Shown: piece after piece, positions 24,211-32,144 of the stretch | How the letters are laid out: every line of letters starts with the position of its first letter | Position numbering within the stretch: position 1 is the first letter of the stretch | Virus record (IMG/VR): IMGVR_UViG_3300050821_003330 | Location: 1 to 46,442 of that record | DNA length: 46,442 bases | Source of the DNA: a virus | Direction: 5' to 3' (one strand) | Position numbers and translations under genes: made by a program | The notes under the pieces: generated by a model | Told to the model about the DNA's origin: nothing | What the model saw: only the letters and a program-made list of their open reading frames with translations | Databases searched by the model: none

Positions 24211-25305
24211 TTAATCATCCAATGGCGTGCGATTGGCTACTTCCAACGCCACGTCGAGGGTGGTTTTGGGTTCCTTTTTGTTTCTTACTTGCGAGCCTGT
24301 TTGAGTGCCGAGAGATTTACGGGCCTTGGGCTTAGGGGTGAACTCTCCAAGACGTTGGGTGATTTCCTTGTGGATTTCCACACAGAATTGCACCCTTTCC
24401 TCTGGAGTAGCGCGAGGATTTGCCAACACACGTGCCTTAAGGGCGTCAATCATGAAAGGCAACTTACGTTGAAAATCCGGGTCGGACTTCTTCATAGCTT
24501 CCTCCCACGATGTGACGGCTTGAGCACACCGTGTCGCGAACTGTTGCTGTCCTTGTTCCTCGCGAGTTTGCTTCGTCATGAACTCTTGCGCACGGGCCTT
24601 CGCCAACTGCTTAGCGAGGGGGAGTGAAATATTCCCATCGTCCACTTCCTTTTGCAGGTCTTGAGGGAGAACTTCCCCCCTCGCCTGTTGCAAACCTTGA
24701 ATAATAGGTTCCAAGACCTTAAACGCCTCATCCGCACGGGCGGGGTTCTTGAGCATCGTGACGAGGTTTAATGCCTGTGACGCCTCTTCAGGTAACACAC
24801 CATTGTCCTTCATCCACTTCTCAACATTCCGCATCCGGTTTGCTAAGGGTTCGAGTTCCTGAACCTTCTTCGTGAGTTCTTTAAAACGGGGGTGCTTGTT
24901 AAGACGTTTGTCTTCCTCATCCAACTTCGCCTTGTCTTCCTCATCCTTACCGTCGTCTTCATCAGCATCACCTTCTTCGTCTTCCCCTTCCTTCGACTCG
25001 TCCTGACCATCACCCTCAGTCTCTCCCTCAGGCTTGTCTTCAGGTTCTTTCTCTCCAGACTCGGGAGACTCCTCACCCTCGTCCTTTTTGGATTCATCCT
25101 GTGCGGTTACTTTTTGTAACCCCACATCTTCATCCTCTTTGGCCTTTTTGTCTTGGAGAGCGGCTCCCTCTCCTTCACCACCAGACGTCGCGGCTGCCAC
25201 GGCAAGGGCTACACCGAGAGACGATGTAGGTTCGTTCTTACCTTGGTTATTAGCGTCTGCGGCAGAACCACCATCGGCTCCGTCCGGAAATAGTTTGATA
25301 ATCAT
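24211..25305 (-). CDS. Scaffolding protein
   Basis: A 364-residue protein. Residues 40-135 are extremely acidic (Glu/Asp/Lys-rich low complexity). The middle is helical (FKELTKKVQELEPLANRMRN) and the C-terminus is basic (PKPKARKSLG, NKKEP). The position between portal and capsid genes and this charge layout are those of podoviral and siphoviral scaffolds. No protease motif is seen. Palindrome copy 4 lies at codons 61-68. Confidence 0.8.
   Translation of the reverse strand: MIIKLFPDGADGGSAADANNQGKNEPTSSLGVALAVAAATSGGEGEGAALQDKKAKEDEDVGLQKVTAQDESKKDEGEESPESGEKEPEDKPEGETEGDGQDESKEGEDEEGDADEDDGKDEEDKAKLDEEDKRLNKHPRFKELTKKVQELEPLANRMRNVEKWMKDNGVLPEEASQALNLVTMLKNPARADEAFKVLEPIIQGLQQARGEVLPQDLQKEVDDGNISLPLAKQLAKARAQEFMTKQTREEQGQQQFATRCAQAVTSWEEAMKKSDPDFQRKLPFMIDALKARVLANPRATPEERVQFCVEIHKEITQRLGEFTPKPKARKSLGTQTGSQVRNKKEPKTTLDVALEVANRTPLDD
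25101..25125 (+). repeat. 25-bp dispersed near-palindrome, copy 4 (inside a coding region)
   Basis: Reads GTGCGGTTAC-TTTTT-GTAACCCCAC. It lies in the scaffold gene about 180 bases from its start and is translated VGLQKVTA. Confidence 0.8.
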
Positions 25306-25311
25306 ATACTT

Positions 25312-27423
25312 TTAATTTCTTTGCACCATCGCAGGGAGGGGAGAACCGTTGGTCAAGCGGGGACCCTGCGTTTGCGTTGGTTGTTGCGGTTGTTGGTTAG
25401 AGGGCTGTTGCTGTTGTTGACCGTTTGATTGTTGCTGTGGTTTTCCATCCTGTCCCATCGGCGCGGGAGGTTGCCCATACGGGTCGGCCGGGCGGACATT
25501 CTGCGGCGGGACAAGGGGAAATGCCTCTGCTGGGTCTATGCGGGAGTCATAAATACGTATGGCTTCACGCACAACCCAGTTGGGATTAACCCCGGCGGCT
25601 TGCATGAGGGGGACGAGTTCTTTGAATTTCGCCACGTCGAGAGCTTGATTCGGCCTCCCACTTGAGGCAGCCTGTGCTTCTAGGTAAATATAATTGATAT
25701 AGTCTTGCCTATTCGCTAAAGGCCAAACCGCTCCCGGCCCTGCAACCCTTAAGACCGTCTGCGGCGTAACCTCATGCAAAAGAAGCTCCCCACCATTCTC
25801 AGCGAGGTCGGACAACAAACCATCAAGGTCGTCCACATTTGACTGGGACTTGGACTGTTTCGACTGTTCGGCAATGCTGGCAGCCGTAGCGGTCTCACCT
25901 TTCTTGTGGCCTTGTTGTATACCGAAGTCCCCTTGAGTTTGACCAGTGGTCATAAGAACGTCCGTGAATTGCGGAGACGTATCGTAGACAGGGGGGTCGA
26001 TAGGAACGGTGGGGAAGGGTTGACAAACCTTGGTGAGGTCGCCTAGTGCGGCGGCGGACTCTATTTCGATAATGGCGTTGGACGGAGCAGTCTGTAAAGA
26101 CGTTTTATCATTCTCAGTGAACGTCCCTTTAGGAACCATTGTCCTTGGACGTTTAGCCTTGCGATGTCTTTCCAACTCATGCCGCGCGGAGTTAATCGCC
26201 ATCTGCGGGTGACGCATTAATTCAACGTCCGACGGTGGAAAGGGAGATACCTTGGCTTCGTCGTCCGCCTCCACGGTGTTGAAGGTGAGTGGGAACCACG
26301 GATAAAAGTTCTTAGTGCAAGGCTCGACAAGTTCAGGTTCCTTAAGGAAGGCGGGCCAGCCTTTGCAGACGTAGAAGGAAGTCTTTGTAATCTTGTCATA
26401 CACTTCATAAACACACACCTTCGGATTCGTGGGCATCCCGGAGGCGTTGTTTATGTTGAAGGATTTCAACTCTACATACTCACCACTCTCTCCACTAATA
26501 AACCCATCTAACTGCGACACAGAAATGTTCGTCCCAAAAAACGCATTGAGCCGGTCTATCGTGATACAATGTTCTTCCGCGACCCAGTCTGCACCTACGA
26601 AGCCCGGAAGACATGTGCAGTTCTTATCGGGTATTAAGGAAGTGGAACGGGGAAAATCAAAGTTCAAACGCTCGCCGAGGTCGGTCTGTGCATACGCTTG
26701 GGTCTGCTGCGAGTTAATTCCCTCCATAAGGGTTTTGATTTGCTGCATCTTCGGACTCGTCTCGTCAATATCCCCTTCGGACAATTGTTGGATAAGGGAT
26801 TGTAGAAGCTTCACCCTCTGCACAAGGGTGGCCTTCCCCTCGGACGTCTGCAAAGCATCCTCCCCATGCACGTCGCGGAGGAAGGTCATCTTCACATAGC
26901 CGACGCCCGTGATTATTGTTCTCCGCACCATCTGCTTCATTTGTTTCTTGAAGTCGGGTTGAAGGGAGTCACAATAATACTGGTAGAGAATCTCAAGGGT
27001 CTTGCCAACCTTTTCGAGAAGTTCCTTGATACGGTTACCGTTGAGGTAGTCAAGGATGACCGCTTTAGACTCCATATTCCCCATACCAGAAGCCTGCATG
27101 ATTGAGACGGCGAGGGTTTCAAGTCTCCCATCCCAGAGCTGGTAATTCAAACGGTCACGCGTCTGGAACGTAACCTTAGGGTTCTTCGCATACAAAGAAG
27201 CAACCTTCGACTCCACTTCTTGTAGGCAAATATTCGCCACATACTTATCCCCCGCCAAATCTTCCTGTCCCGGCCATTGAAGACCCGAAACAAACTGCAT
27301 ACACTTCCGCATCCTTTTGAAGTCCTTATCCCAATGGTCTTTAGCCGACTGGATTTCCTGTAGCCACTTCGTAACAGCGGCTTTCTCAGAATCCTCAATG
27401 TCTAAATCGTCGGCTGTTTGCAT
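25312..27423 (-). CDS. Portal protein
   Basis: A 703-residue portal protein of the P22-like/podoviral type. The N-terminal region (AVTKWLQEIQSAKDHWDKDF, FVSGLQWPGQ) and the central ARHELERHRKAKRPRTMVPK, AIIEIESAA and FGIQQGHKKGETATAASI blocks match portal families that form the 12-mer DNA channel. The C-terminal ~60 residues are Gln/Pro/Asn-rich and probably disordered or inserted in the head. The gene lies between large terminase and scaffold, the normal order. Confidence 0.9.
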   Translation of the reverse strand: MQTADDLDIEDSEKAAVTKWLQEIQSAKDHWDKDFKRMRKCMQFVSGLQWPGQEDLAGDKYVANICLQEVESKVASLYAKNPKVTFQTRDRLNYQLWDGRLETLAVSIMQASGMGNMESKAVILDYLNGNRIKELLEKVGKTLEILYQYYCDSLQPDFKKQMKQMVRRTIITGVGYVKMTFLRDVHGEDALQTSEGKATLVQRVKLLQSLIQQLSEGDIDETSPKMQQIKTLMEGINSQQTQAYAQTDLGERLNFDFPRSTSLIPDKNCTCLPGFVGADWVAEEHCITIDRLNAFFGTNISVSQLDGFISGESGEYVELKSFNINNASGMPTNPKVCVYEVYDKITKTSFYVCKGWPAFLKEPELVEPCTKNFYPWFPLTFNTVEADDEAKVSPFPPSDVELMRHPQMAINSARHELERHRKAKRPRTMVPKGTFTENDKTSLQTAPSNAIIEIESAAALGDLTKVCQPFPTVPIDPPVYDTSPQFTDVLMTTGQTQGDFGIQQGHKKGETATAASIAEQSKQSKSQSNVDDLDGLLSDLAENGGELLLHEVTPQTVLRVAGPGAVWPLANRQDYINYIYLEAQAASSGRPNQALDVAKFKELVPLMQAAGVNPNWVVREAIRIYDSRIDPAEAFPLVPPQNVRPADPYGQPPAPMGQDGKPQQQSNGQQQQQPSNQQPQQPTQTQGPRLTNGSPLPAMVQRN

Positions 27424-27428
27424 ATGAC

Positions 27429-27581
27429 TTACTTATGAATCGCGGCACCAAAAACCCGCCACCCCAAAAGGGTGAGAAGTATGAAAAGTCCAAGATTGGT
27501 AGGCCACGCGGCGCGGTTGGTATACAAACCAACAACCAACCAAATCAACATTATAATCCAGAAGCACAAGGCGATTGACAT
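27429..27581 (-). CDS. Small two-helix membrane protein, 50 aa
   Basis: A short frame filling the gap between the large terminase and portal genes. It starts at the ATG at 27581, with a purine-rich AAAGAGAAAGAAAAT leader, and ends TAA at 27429. Two hydrophobic segments (LCFWIIMLIWLVVGLY and LGLFILLTLLGW) are separated by TNRAAWPTN. Such a protein could be a holin or another membrane effector; nothing identifies it further. The compact packing and leader support it as a real gene. Confidence 0.6.
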   Translation of the reverse strand: MSIALCFWIIMLIWLVVGLYTNRAAWPTNLGLFILLTLLGWRVFGAAIHK

Positions 27582-27596
27582 ATTTTCTTTCTCTTT

Positions 27597-29069
27597 CTAG
27601 TTATTCTCCGCGATTAACTGTTCTTGTTTCTTTTGCCGTTCATGTGCTTTAAGCCACGCAACCGTAAAAGGTTTAATATCCGCCACCCCGCTAGTGGCAA
27701 TAGACACAGCACGAAGGGTTTGCAATCCACGACAAACATTTGCCAAGGCATCAACGGTATCATCATGAGTGCCGTTATCAAACTTCAAAAGTTCATCACG
27801 CATCTTCGGCCACCACGAGGCAAAGGCCGGGAACCTTACACGACGGGAGGAAATCATTCCTTGTAGGGCTTGAGCCTTTGCCCGTTTAGACTTGGCGGAC
27901 TGTAAACTCTGCATAGCAAAGAAGACCATCTCTTCGCGTTTGCGGTCTTCGAGAAACGGCCCGATGGCTTTTTCAATGTGGGCGTTTTCTGCAAACCACA
28001 TATGAGGCTCACGTCTCCTTGCCACATTAATCATCTCGTCGACGACTTGTTTAGTGTTAACTTTCTTCCAGAAAATGTCCGGCATGACCCATAGGGTTCT
28101 TTTACCGTCCATACCACAGGGGAGGATAACGGTGAAGTCCGCGTCCTGCTTCTCCGAAACGGCATGGTCAGAACCTACATACATGGAAAGGTCTTTCGGG
28201 TAAGTGTCACGGTCATGGACTTCGCAGTCACGAATAGCGTCCGCCTCGAAGAAGACCCCGGTTTCGGGTGTGGGGTTTTGTTGATACAACGAAGACCACA
28301 CCCTATTATCACTCTTGGCGTCTTCAACCATTTCCTCTGTAAACCATTCGGGCCACAACCTCTCACCCCTTTGCCTCCCTAACACGTCCCCATCCCCCGC
28401 CTCCATTGGTATTGAAATTACTTCCCACCCTTTTTCTTTCGCTAAGATTCGTCCGGCCAAATCGTCTTCATGGAACCGGGTCTGGATAAGAAACACAACA
28501 GCATTAGGCTTAAGGCGAGGTTTAAAATCATTGAGATACCAAGCCCAATGAGAATCACGTATGGTTTGAGATTCAGCATCTTCACGACTACCAATAGGGT
28601 CATCAATGATGGCAAGGTCAGCACGACGACCGGATATACGACCGCCCACACCTGCGCAGAAAAACCCGCCACCTTTGGAAGTAGCCCATTCGTCGGCGGC
28701 TTGGGAGTCTTTTGAGAGTGAGTAGCCAAGGATGTTTTCATGGGTGTCTATGAGGTTGCGGCAGTCACGGCCGAATTTTTGGGCCAAATCTTTTGAGTGG
28801 GAGCAGAGAAGGATGACGTCTTGGGGGCAGTTGGCGAGATAAAATGGTTCGGAGAGGATTGACGCGTAACTAGATTTCGCGCTACCCGGTGGCATGAAAA
28901 TTGCTACTTTCCTTACCTCTCTTTTAATGGCCCGCATTATCACTGCTGTAATTACTTTGTGATGGAGCGCAGGCTCAAACCCACAATGCCTCGCCCACGC
29001 ATTCATGTCGCGACGAACTTCCCTTCGGTAGAGAAGCTCCTTCGCGGCGGTTTGTTGGGAAAGGGACAT
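27597..29069 (-). CDS. terL: Terminase large subunit
   Basis: A 490-residue DNA-packaging motor ATPase and nuclease. Walker A-like MPPGSAKSS lies near residue 59 and Walker B LAIIDD near 150. A GRISGRRADL block and the coupling-motif region QTRFHEDD follow. The C-terminal RNase H-like nuclease has GSDHAVSEKQDADF and THDDTVDAL. These are standard features of the large-terminase family. It overlaps the small-subunit gene by one base (TAATG). Confidence 0.95.
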   Translation of the reverse strand: MSLSQQTAAKELLYRREVRRDMNAWARHCGFEPALHHKVITAVIMRAIKREVRKVAIFMPPGSAKSSYASILSEPFYLANCPQDVILLCSHSKDLAQKFGRDCRNLIDTHENILGYSLSKDSQAADEWATSKGGGFFCAGVGGRISGRRADLAIIDDPIGSREDAESQTIRDSHWAWYLNDFKPRLKPNAVVFLIQTRFHEDDLAGRILAKEKGWEVISIPMEAGDGDVLGRQRGERLWPEWFTEEMVEDAKSDNRVWSSLYQQNPTPETGVFFEADAIRDCEVHDRDTYPKDLSMYVGSDHAVSEKQDADFTVILPCGMDGKRTLWVMPDIFWKKVNTKQVVDEMINVARRREPHMWFAENAHIEKAIGPFLEDRKREEMVFFAMQSLQSAKSKRAKAQALQGMISSRRVRFPAFASWWPKMRDELLKFDNGTHDDTVDALANVCRGLQTLRAVSIATSGVADIKPFTVAWLKAHERQKKQEQLIAENN

Positions 29070-29713
29070 TAAGTTGCGACCATTGTTGAACCATCCTTCG
29101 ACCGGACAATCTTCAAAAGCTCATCATCACCCACAGATGAAGCATCCACCGTGGAAGCATGGGTGATTGGTTGGTTGGGTTTACCAAGGTAACGGTCAAG
29201 GAGCTTGTCCGCCGCCGTGATACGGTCTCGGTCGAGCGCGGTCTTATCATCCCTAACCTCTATCAAAGTCCAAACGGAGTCCTCGGCCTGACTCGCGAGC
29301 AAACCATGCAACGCATCCCGACCGGCCTGTTCAAGTTCTTGCCGGAGGCGGATTCTTGCCCACGGCTGCTTAAGCACCTCACACACGGTTTGTGGCACAA
29401 CATCACACTTCACGGCGATTTCCTTATTCGTAAACCCTTGGGCCTTTAGCATCACAAACAAGCGATGAACAGGTTGCTCACGCTGCCGGGCTTTGTGTGG
29501 CTCGCTATCGCCGAACAATGCACCCTCTCCCCGGTAGGCTTCTTCGGCCAAGTCCGACCCATTCAACGCGCTTCCATCGAAGGTGTATTTAGGGTCTGAA
29601 ATCGGGCGCGGGGTCTGCTCTTGGACTTCATCTTGTCCAAGGTCATCATACTCCCCAAGGAGTTCCTTCGCTGTTTTTAACTGACTCACTTGCTTTGTAG
29701 CGTCCTCGCTCAT
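29069..29713 (-). CDS. Putative terminase small subunit
   Basis: A 214-residue protein immediately upstream of terL. A helix-turn-helix lies at about residues 94-115 (GFTNKEIAVKCDVVPQTVCE) and is followed by a helical region with AADKLLDRYLGKPNQPI, a segment typical of small-terminase-like proteins. The N-terminal 70 residues are acidic and probably disordered. It would recognise phage DNA for packaging. The call rests on domain plus position. Confidence 0.75.
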   Translation of the reverse strand: MSEDATKQVSQLKTAKELLGEYDDLGQDEVQEQTPRPISDPKYTFDGSALNGSDLAEEAYRGEGALFGDSEPHKARQREQPVHRLFVMLKAQGFTNKEIAVKCDVVPQTVCEVLKQPWARIRLRQELEQAGRDALHGLLASQAEDSVWTLIEVRDDKTALDRDRITAADKLLDRYLGKPNQPITHASTVDASSVGDDELLKIVRSKDGSTMVAT

Positions 29714-29907
29714 GCTAGTAACAACTCGTCCAAAGGGCTGAAGTGGATTGCCTCGCGGACCCGCGGCGCGGCTTGTCTCTCAAGTTCGGTTACATTTTGT
29801 AACCGCACAGGGGCGGAGCCAAGCGTCTGCAAGGTTAAGGGGGAAAGGTCTTGCGCACGCAAAATCGCCCTAATCTTGTCGGACATTAAATGTTGCACAT
29901 CACTCAT
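29710..29907 (-). CDS. Hypothetical protein at the head of the virion arm, 65 aa
   Basis: The first gene of the minus-strand arm. It is Leu/Arg-rich with no recognised domain, and its stop overlaps the start of the small terminase gene as ATGA. Palindrome copy 5 lies within codons 34-41 and encodes VRLQNVTE. As the most upstream late gene it could be a small regulator, but this is not shown. Confidence 0.6.
   Translation of the reverse strand: MSDVQHLMSDKIRAILRAQDLSPLTLQTLGSAPVRLQNVTELERQAAPRVREAIHFSPLDELLLA
29784..29808 (-). repeat. 25-bp dispersed near-palindrome, copy 5 (inside a coding region)
   Basis: Reads GTTCGGTTAC-ATTTT-GTAACCGCAC on the plus strand. It lies about 100 bases into the first gene of the virion arm. 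The minus strand carries the perfect GTGCGGTTAC half-site. Confidence 0.85.
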
Positions 29908-30569
29908 CTTCCAAAAATATCCCTCGCGGCTTCTCGTCTCGTCGCTTTCACGTGTTCACTCTACACATTCAATATAGCATAGGCCCGGCGCAGCCGCAAA
30001 TAATATCTTTTCCGTCCCCCCGCAAAGGATAAATTGCTTTCTCCACACCTACCAAATGTTCCCAGCTTGCGCGGTTTTTAGGGGGGAGGCTCCATTCGGA
30101 GCACGCACATACACATAGGGGTGGTAGGGGGTGGCCGGCTCTGCCGGGTGACAGCAAGCTGGCATGGTTCTTGCTTGCATGGAATGTGGCATGAGGATTG
30201 CTTGCATGGCCTTGGCATGGGATGTGCTTAGGAGGGTCAAGCAAGAGGGATGCCGGATAGGTGGCATGAAAGCTGCTAGCAATCTCACCTAAGCCGCTTA
30301 AGAACGTCGGGCATGATTCTTGCTACCCGCTCCGGGCGGGCAATCCGCCTGTCTTATATCAGAGCATATCCCATGCCACATTCCCTCAAGCCAAGCAAAT
30401 AAAGATGGAAAGAAGCCTTGCGCGGACATAGGGGATGGTTTATCCTTCTCTCATTGGATAGAAAGCTATCCCGGTTCTTTGAAGCATTTAGGGTTTTGTA
30501 GAATTTGCCCGGCGGTCGGGGCAAGCTGGCAATAACGCCAGACCTTGTCCGCTAGGCGGAATAGGACAA
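29908..30569. other. Divergent non-coding region between the two transcription arms
   Basis: A 662-base region with no convincing gene, from which the two arms diverge. It should hold the main early and late promoters, though I cannot place reliable -35/-10 pairs. It contains a cluster of GCATG words (two perfect GCTTGCATGG copies at 30173 and 30200, and GGCATG at about 30161, 30188, 30214 and 30262), a GGATAG-AAAG-CTATCC hairpin at 30456-30471, and a three-hairpin leader before the gene at 30570. The 12-mer GAGGGATGCCGG at 30245-30256 recurs inverted at 31399. Confidence 0.6.
30505..30569 (+). promoter_or_regulatory. Three-hairpin structured leader, candidate RNA switch
   Basis: Three consecutive inverted repeats directly precede the first plus-arm gene: TTGCCC/GGGCAA (30505-30524), CTGGC/GCCAG (30526-30541), and a pair of mutually exclusive stems. 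TCCGC/GCGGA (30548-30560) competes with TTGTCC/GGACAA (30545-30569); the latter would trap the AGGA ribosome binding site. This is seen by eye; no folding was computed. Confidence 0.4.
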
Positions 30570-30887
30570 ATGAGTGAAAACAAAACCAAAGAAGCGAAAA
30601 TCAGCGAAGCGGACATCACCGCTGGTATTACACCCCACGTGGATGCCATCTTGGAAATTCAATCCAAACGTGGTGATTCTCCGAAATGGGATAAATCAGC
30701 GCACATTTCGCTAATCGCGAGAATCGCCGTGGATTGCGGTTTGCCAGAAGACGCGAAAGCAGACTTCGCACAATTCATGGCGGAAGCCGGAATTGGTGGT
30801 AATCAGTCACAATTCCTTCAATCGAAGTATTTGAAGGATAAATTGCCAAAAACCGCGACGAGGAAACAGCTTGTAGAGGCGTATTGA
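30570..30887 (+). CDS. Hypothetical protein, first gene of the plus arm, 105 aa
   Basis: Not recognised. It is a Lys/Ala-rich helical protein (ISEADITAGITPHVDAILEI; CGLPEDAKADFAQFMAEAGI) without membrane segments. AGGA four bases before the ATG gives a good ribosome binding site that can be paired in the upstream leader hairpin. As the first gene after the divergent region it is probably expressed first, where host-takeover proteins are usual, but no function can be assigned. Confidence 0.7.
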   Translation: MSENKTKEAKISEADITAGITPHVDAILEIQSKRGDSPKWDKSAHISLIARIAVDCGLPEDAKADFAQFMAEAGIGGNQSQFLQSKYLKDKLPKTATRKQLVEAY

Positions 30888-30947
30888 ACCTTGTGGGTGA
30901 AAGAAACTAACACCCACACATTCAGTTCACTAAAAACCAAAAAACAT

Positions 30948-31148
30948 ATGACAAAAGAAGAAAAATTAACACAAGAAGTGCAAATTTTACACAAAGCTAT
31001 ATTGGCTTTTGTAGAAGCAGCACCAACGTTTGAAAACGAAAAAACACTAGCACAAGACATGGGTCGTGCTTTAGCGAACGTTGAAACAACGTTACATTGG
31101 CAATTCGATTGTTTTGAACTAGGATTGCCAAAATTCTTAAAGGAATAA
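30948..31148 (+). CDS. Hypothetical small helical protein, 66 aa
   Basis: An acidic helical protein starting MTKEEKLTQEVQILHKAILA with no recognised domain. The frame is open upstream to a TTG at 30891, but the ATG at 30948 gives a natural start. Base composition is more AT-rich than in the virion arm. The gene is followed by palindrome copy 6. Confidence 0.6.
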   Translation: MTKEEKLTQEVQILHKAILAFVEAAPTFENEKTLAQDMGRALANVETTLHWQFDCFELGLPKFLKE

Positions 31149-31486
31149 TCGAAATGTGCTATTATATTTTGTAACAGCACTTTAGACCTTTGAATATATC
31201 CTTTTGGTAATCAACAAAAGCGTGTGTGCTTGTTTGTGGGTGGATTAAAAAATAACCATCTATTTTCGACACTAAACCTACGTAAAACAGCATATTCTAC
31301 ACCTACAGATACCCTTTCTTACTGTCTAAAAAAAAAAAAATTAAAACAATAAGAAGGGGAAGGGTTTATCACGTTAAGGGGTTTTCAATTTATCCTTCCC
31401 GGCATCCCTCAAGCAGGATGGCTATAGCGATTGGCACGCACAAACAAACACACACCCAAAAAGAGGGAAGGATATTTTGAATTGCC
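31149..31486. other. AT-rich non-coding region, candidate origin/terminator zone
   Basis: These 338 bases contain no supported gene. They hold palindrome copy 6, an AT-rich stretch with a run of 13 A (31328-31340), a 9-bp inverted repeat ATCCTTCCC (31392-31400) / GGGAAGGAT (31465-31473), and CCGGCATCCCTC, which recurs inverted at 30245. The inverted repeat lies just beyond the end of the minus-strand GIY-YIG gene and could act in termination. With the two DnaA-box-like sites nearby, a replication-origin role is possible. Confidence 0.45.
31156..31180. repeat. 25-bp dispersed near-palindrome, copy 6 (intergenic)
   Basis: Reads GTGCTATTAT-ATTTT-GTAACAGCAC. It starts 7 bases after the stop of the 66-residue gene. 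Its outer arms GTGCT/AGCAC are perfectly paired even though they differ from the consensus. It is not next to a start codon, unlike the other three plus-arm copies. Confidence 0.8.
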
Positions 31487-31978
31487 TTAACCTTTTAATT
31501 TGTTAAGCACCAAAACCATTTTACGAGTATCCGCAATGAAGATTGCAAGTTCATCCTCGGTGACTTTGGTCAAATCATTGAGACGTTCATTGCCAAAAAC
31601 CTTTGTGGATAAGTCGTTTAAGGTTTGTTCTAAACCACCCTTATATTCTTTATCTTCTTGTCTTAGGTATGAACTAGGACTTTGTGTAGTTGAGTTTGCA
31701 TGGTTAAACTCTGGTTTAAGTGAGTGGATTAACATAATCTCTATCTTTAACAAGTCTTGTTTATCCACAAATAAAACCTTGAAAGTATCGGCAGGACTAA
31801 CGTGAGATTTTTTATTAATCACGTGGTGGTCTGAGTGGAATAATCGTTGAACGCCATCCTCACTTTGGCCAACATATAAGCAAGCATCGTAACGAAACCA
31901 CACGTAAACACATGGTTGCTTCAACCTTAGCCATTCTTTACCGGACACTTCGTAAGAAAACTCAATTTTATTTTTCAT
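31487..31978 (-). CDS. GIY-YIG nuclease-domain protein
   Basis: A 163-residue protein with a GIY-YIG-type core: CVYVWFRYDACLYVGQSEDG at residues 23-42, Arg and His in VQRLFHSDHH, and the Glu-bearing helix KIEIMLIHSLKPEFNHAN. The C-terminal ~60 residues are helical. Stand-alone GIY-YIG proteins in phages are often homing or defence-related nucleases. It is transcribed against the surrounding plus arm, together with the zinc-finger gene it overlaps, suggesting a laterally acquired pair. Two perfect TTATCCACA sites lie in the gene. Confidence 0.75.
   Translation of the reverse strand: MKNKIEFSYEVSGKEWLRLKQPCVYVWFRYDACLYVGQSEDGVQRLFHSDHHVINKKSHVSPADTFKVLFVDKQDLLKIEIMLIHSLKPEFNHANSTTQSPSSYLRQEDKEYKGGLEQTLNDLSTKVFGNERLNDLTKVTEDELAIFIADTRKMVLVLNKLKG
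31604..31769. promoter_or_regulatory. Two perfect DnaA-box consensus sites
   Basis: TGTGGATAA at 31604-31612 and TTATCCACA at 31761-31769 are both exact matches to the bacterial DnaA box, in opposite orientations 149 bases apart inside the GIY-YIG gene. An AT-rich stretch lies close by at 31190-31360. Related TTTATCC words occur at about 30440, 31389 and 32154. A role in origin recognition is inference; coding constraint could explain each alone. Confidence 0.3.
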
Positions 31979-32144
31979 TTTGTTCTTCCTTTACAATTTT
32001 ATGTGTCTGCCAGTAATGGTCACGTCCACATTGAGGATTGCAATAAACCTGCCATGAACGATACGGCACGAAGGACTTATTACATTGCGGGTTCAGGCAT
32101 TGTTTCGCTGGTAACGGGATACGGGGACTTCGTGATTTTGACAT
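31968..32144 (-). CDS. Small treble-clef-like zinc-finger protein, 58 aa
   Basis: A short gene that overlaps the start of the GIY-YIG gene by 11 bases. It begins MSKSRSPRIPLPAKQC and has four regularly placed cysteines: CLNPQC at residues 16-21 and YCNPQCGRDHYW at 34-45. Two Cys pairs separated by a short beta/turn region, followed by an Arg/His/Trp helix, are typical of treble-clef zinc fingers that bind DNA or assist nucleases. The overlap suggests co-translation with the nuclease and a shared job. Confidence 0.65.
   Translation of the reverse strand: MSKSRSPRIPLPAKQCLNPQCNKSFVPYRSWQVYCNPQCGRDHYWQTHKIVKEEQNEK

Noticed and set aside
29969-30244. A 91-codon minus-strand frame in the divergent region
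   Set aside because: It is Pro/His/Cys-rich with no domain, covers the GCATG repeat cluster and has no ribosome binding site; it is more likely chance.
31328-31340. Run of 13 A as a possible assembly artefact or poly-A insertion mark
   Set aside because: It lies in an AT-rich non-coding stretch and nothing around it suggests a retro-insertion; its exact length may simply be uncertain.
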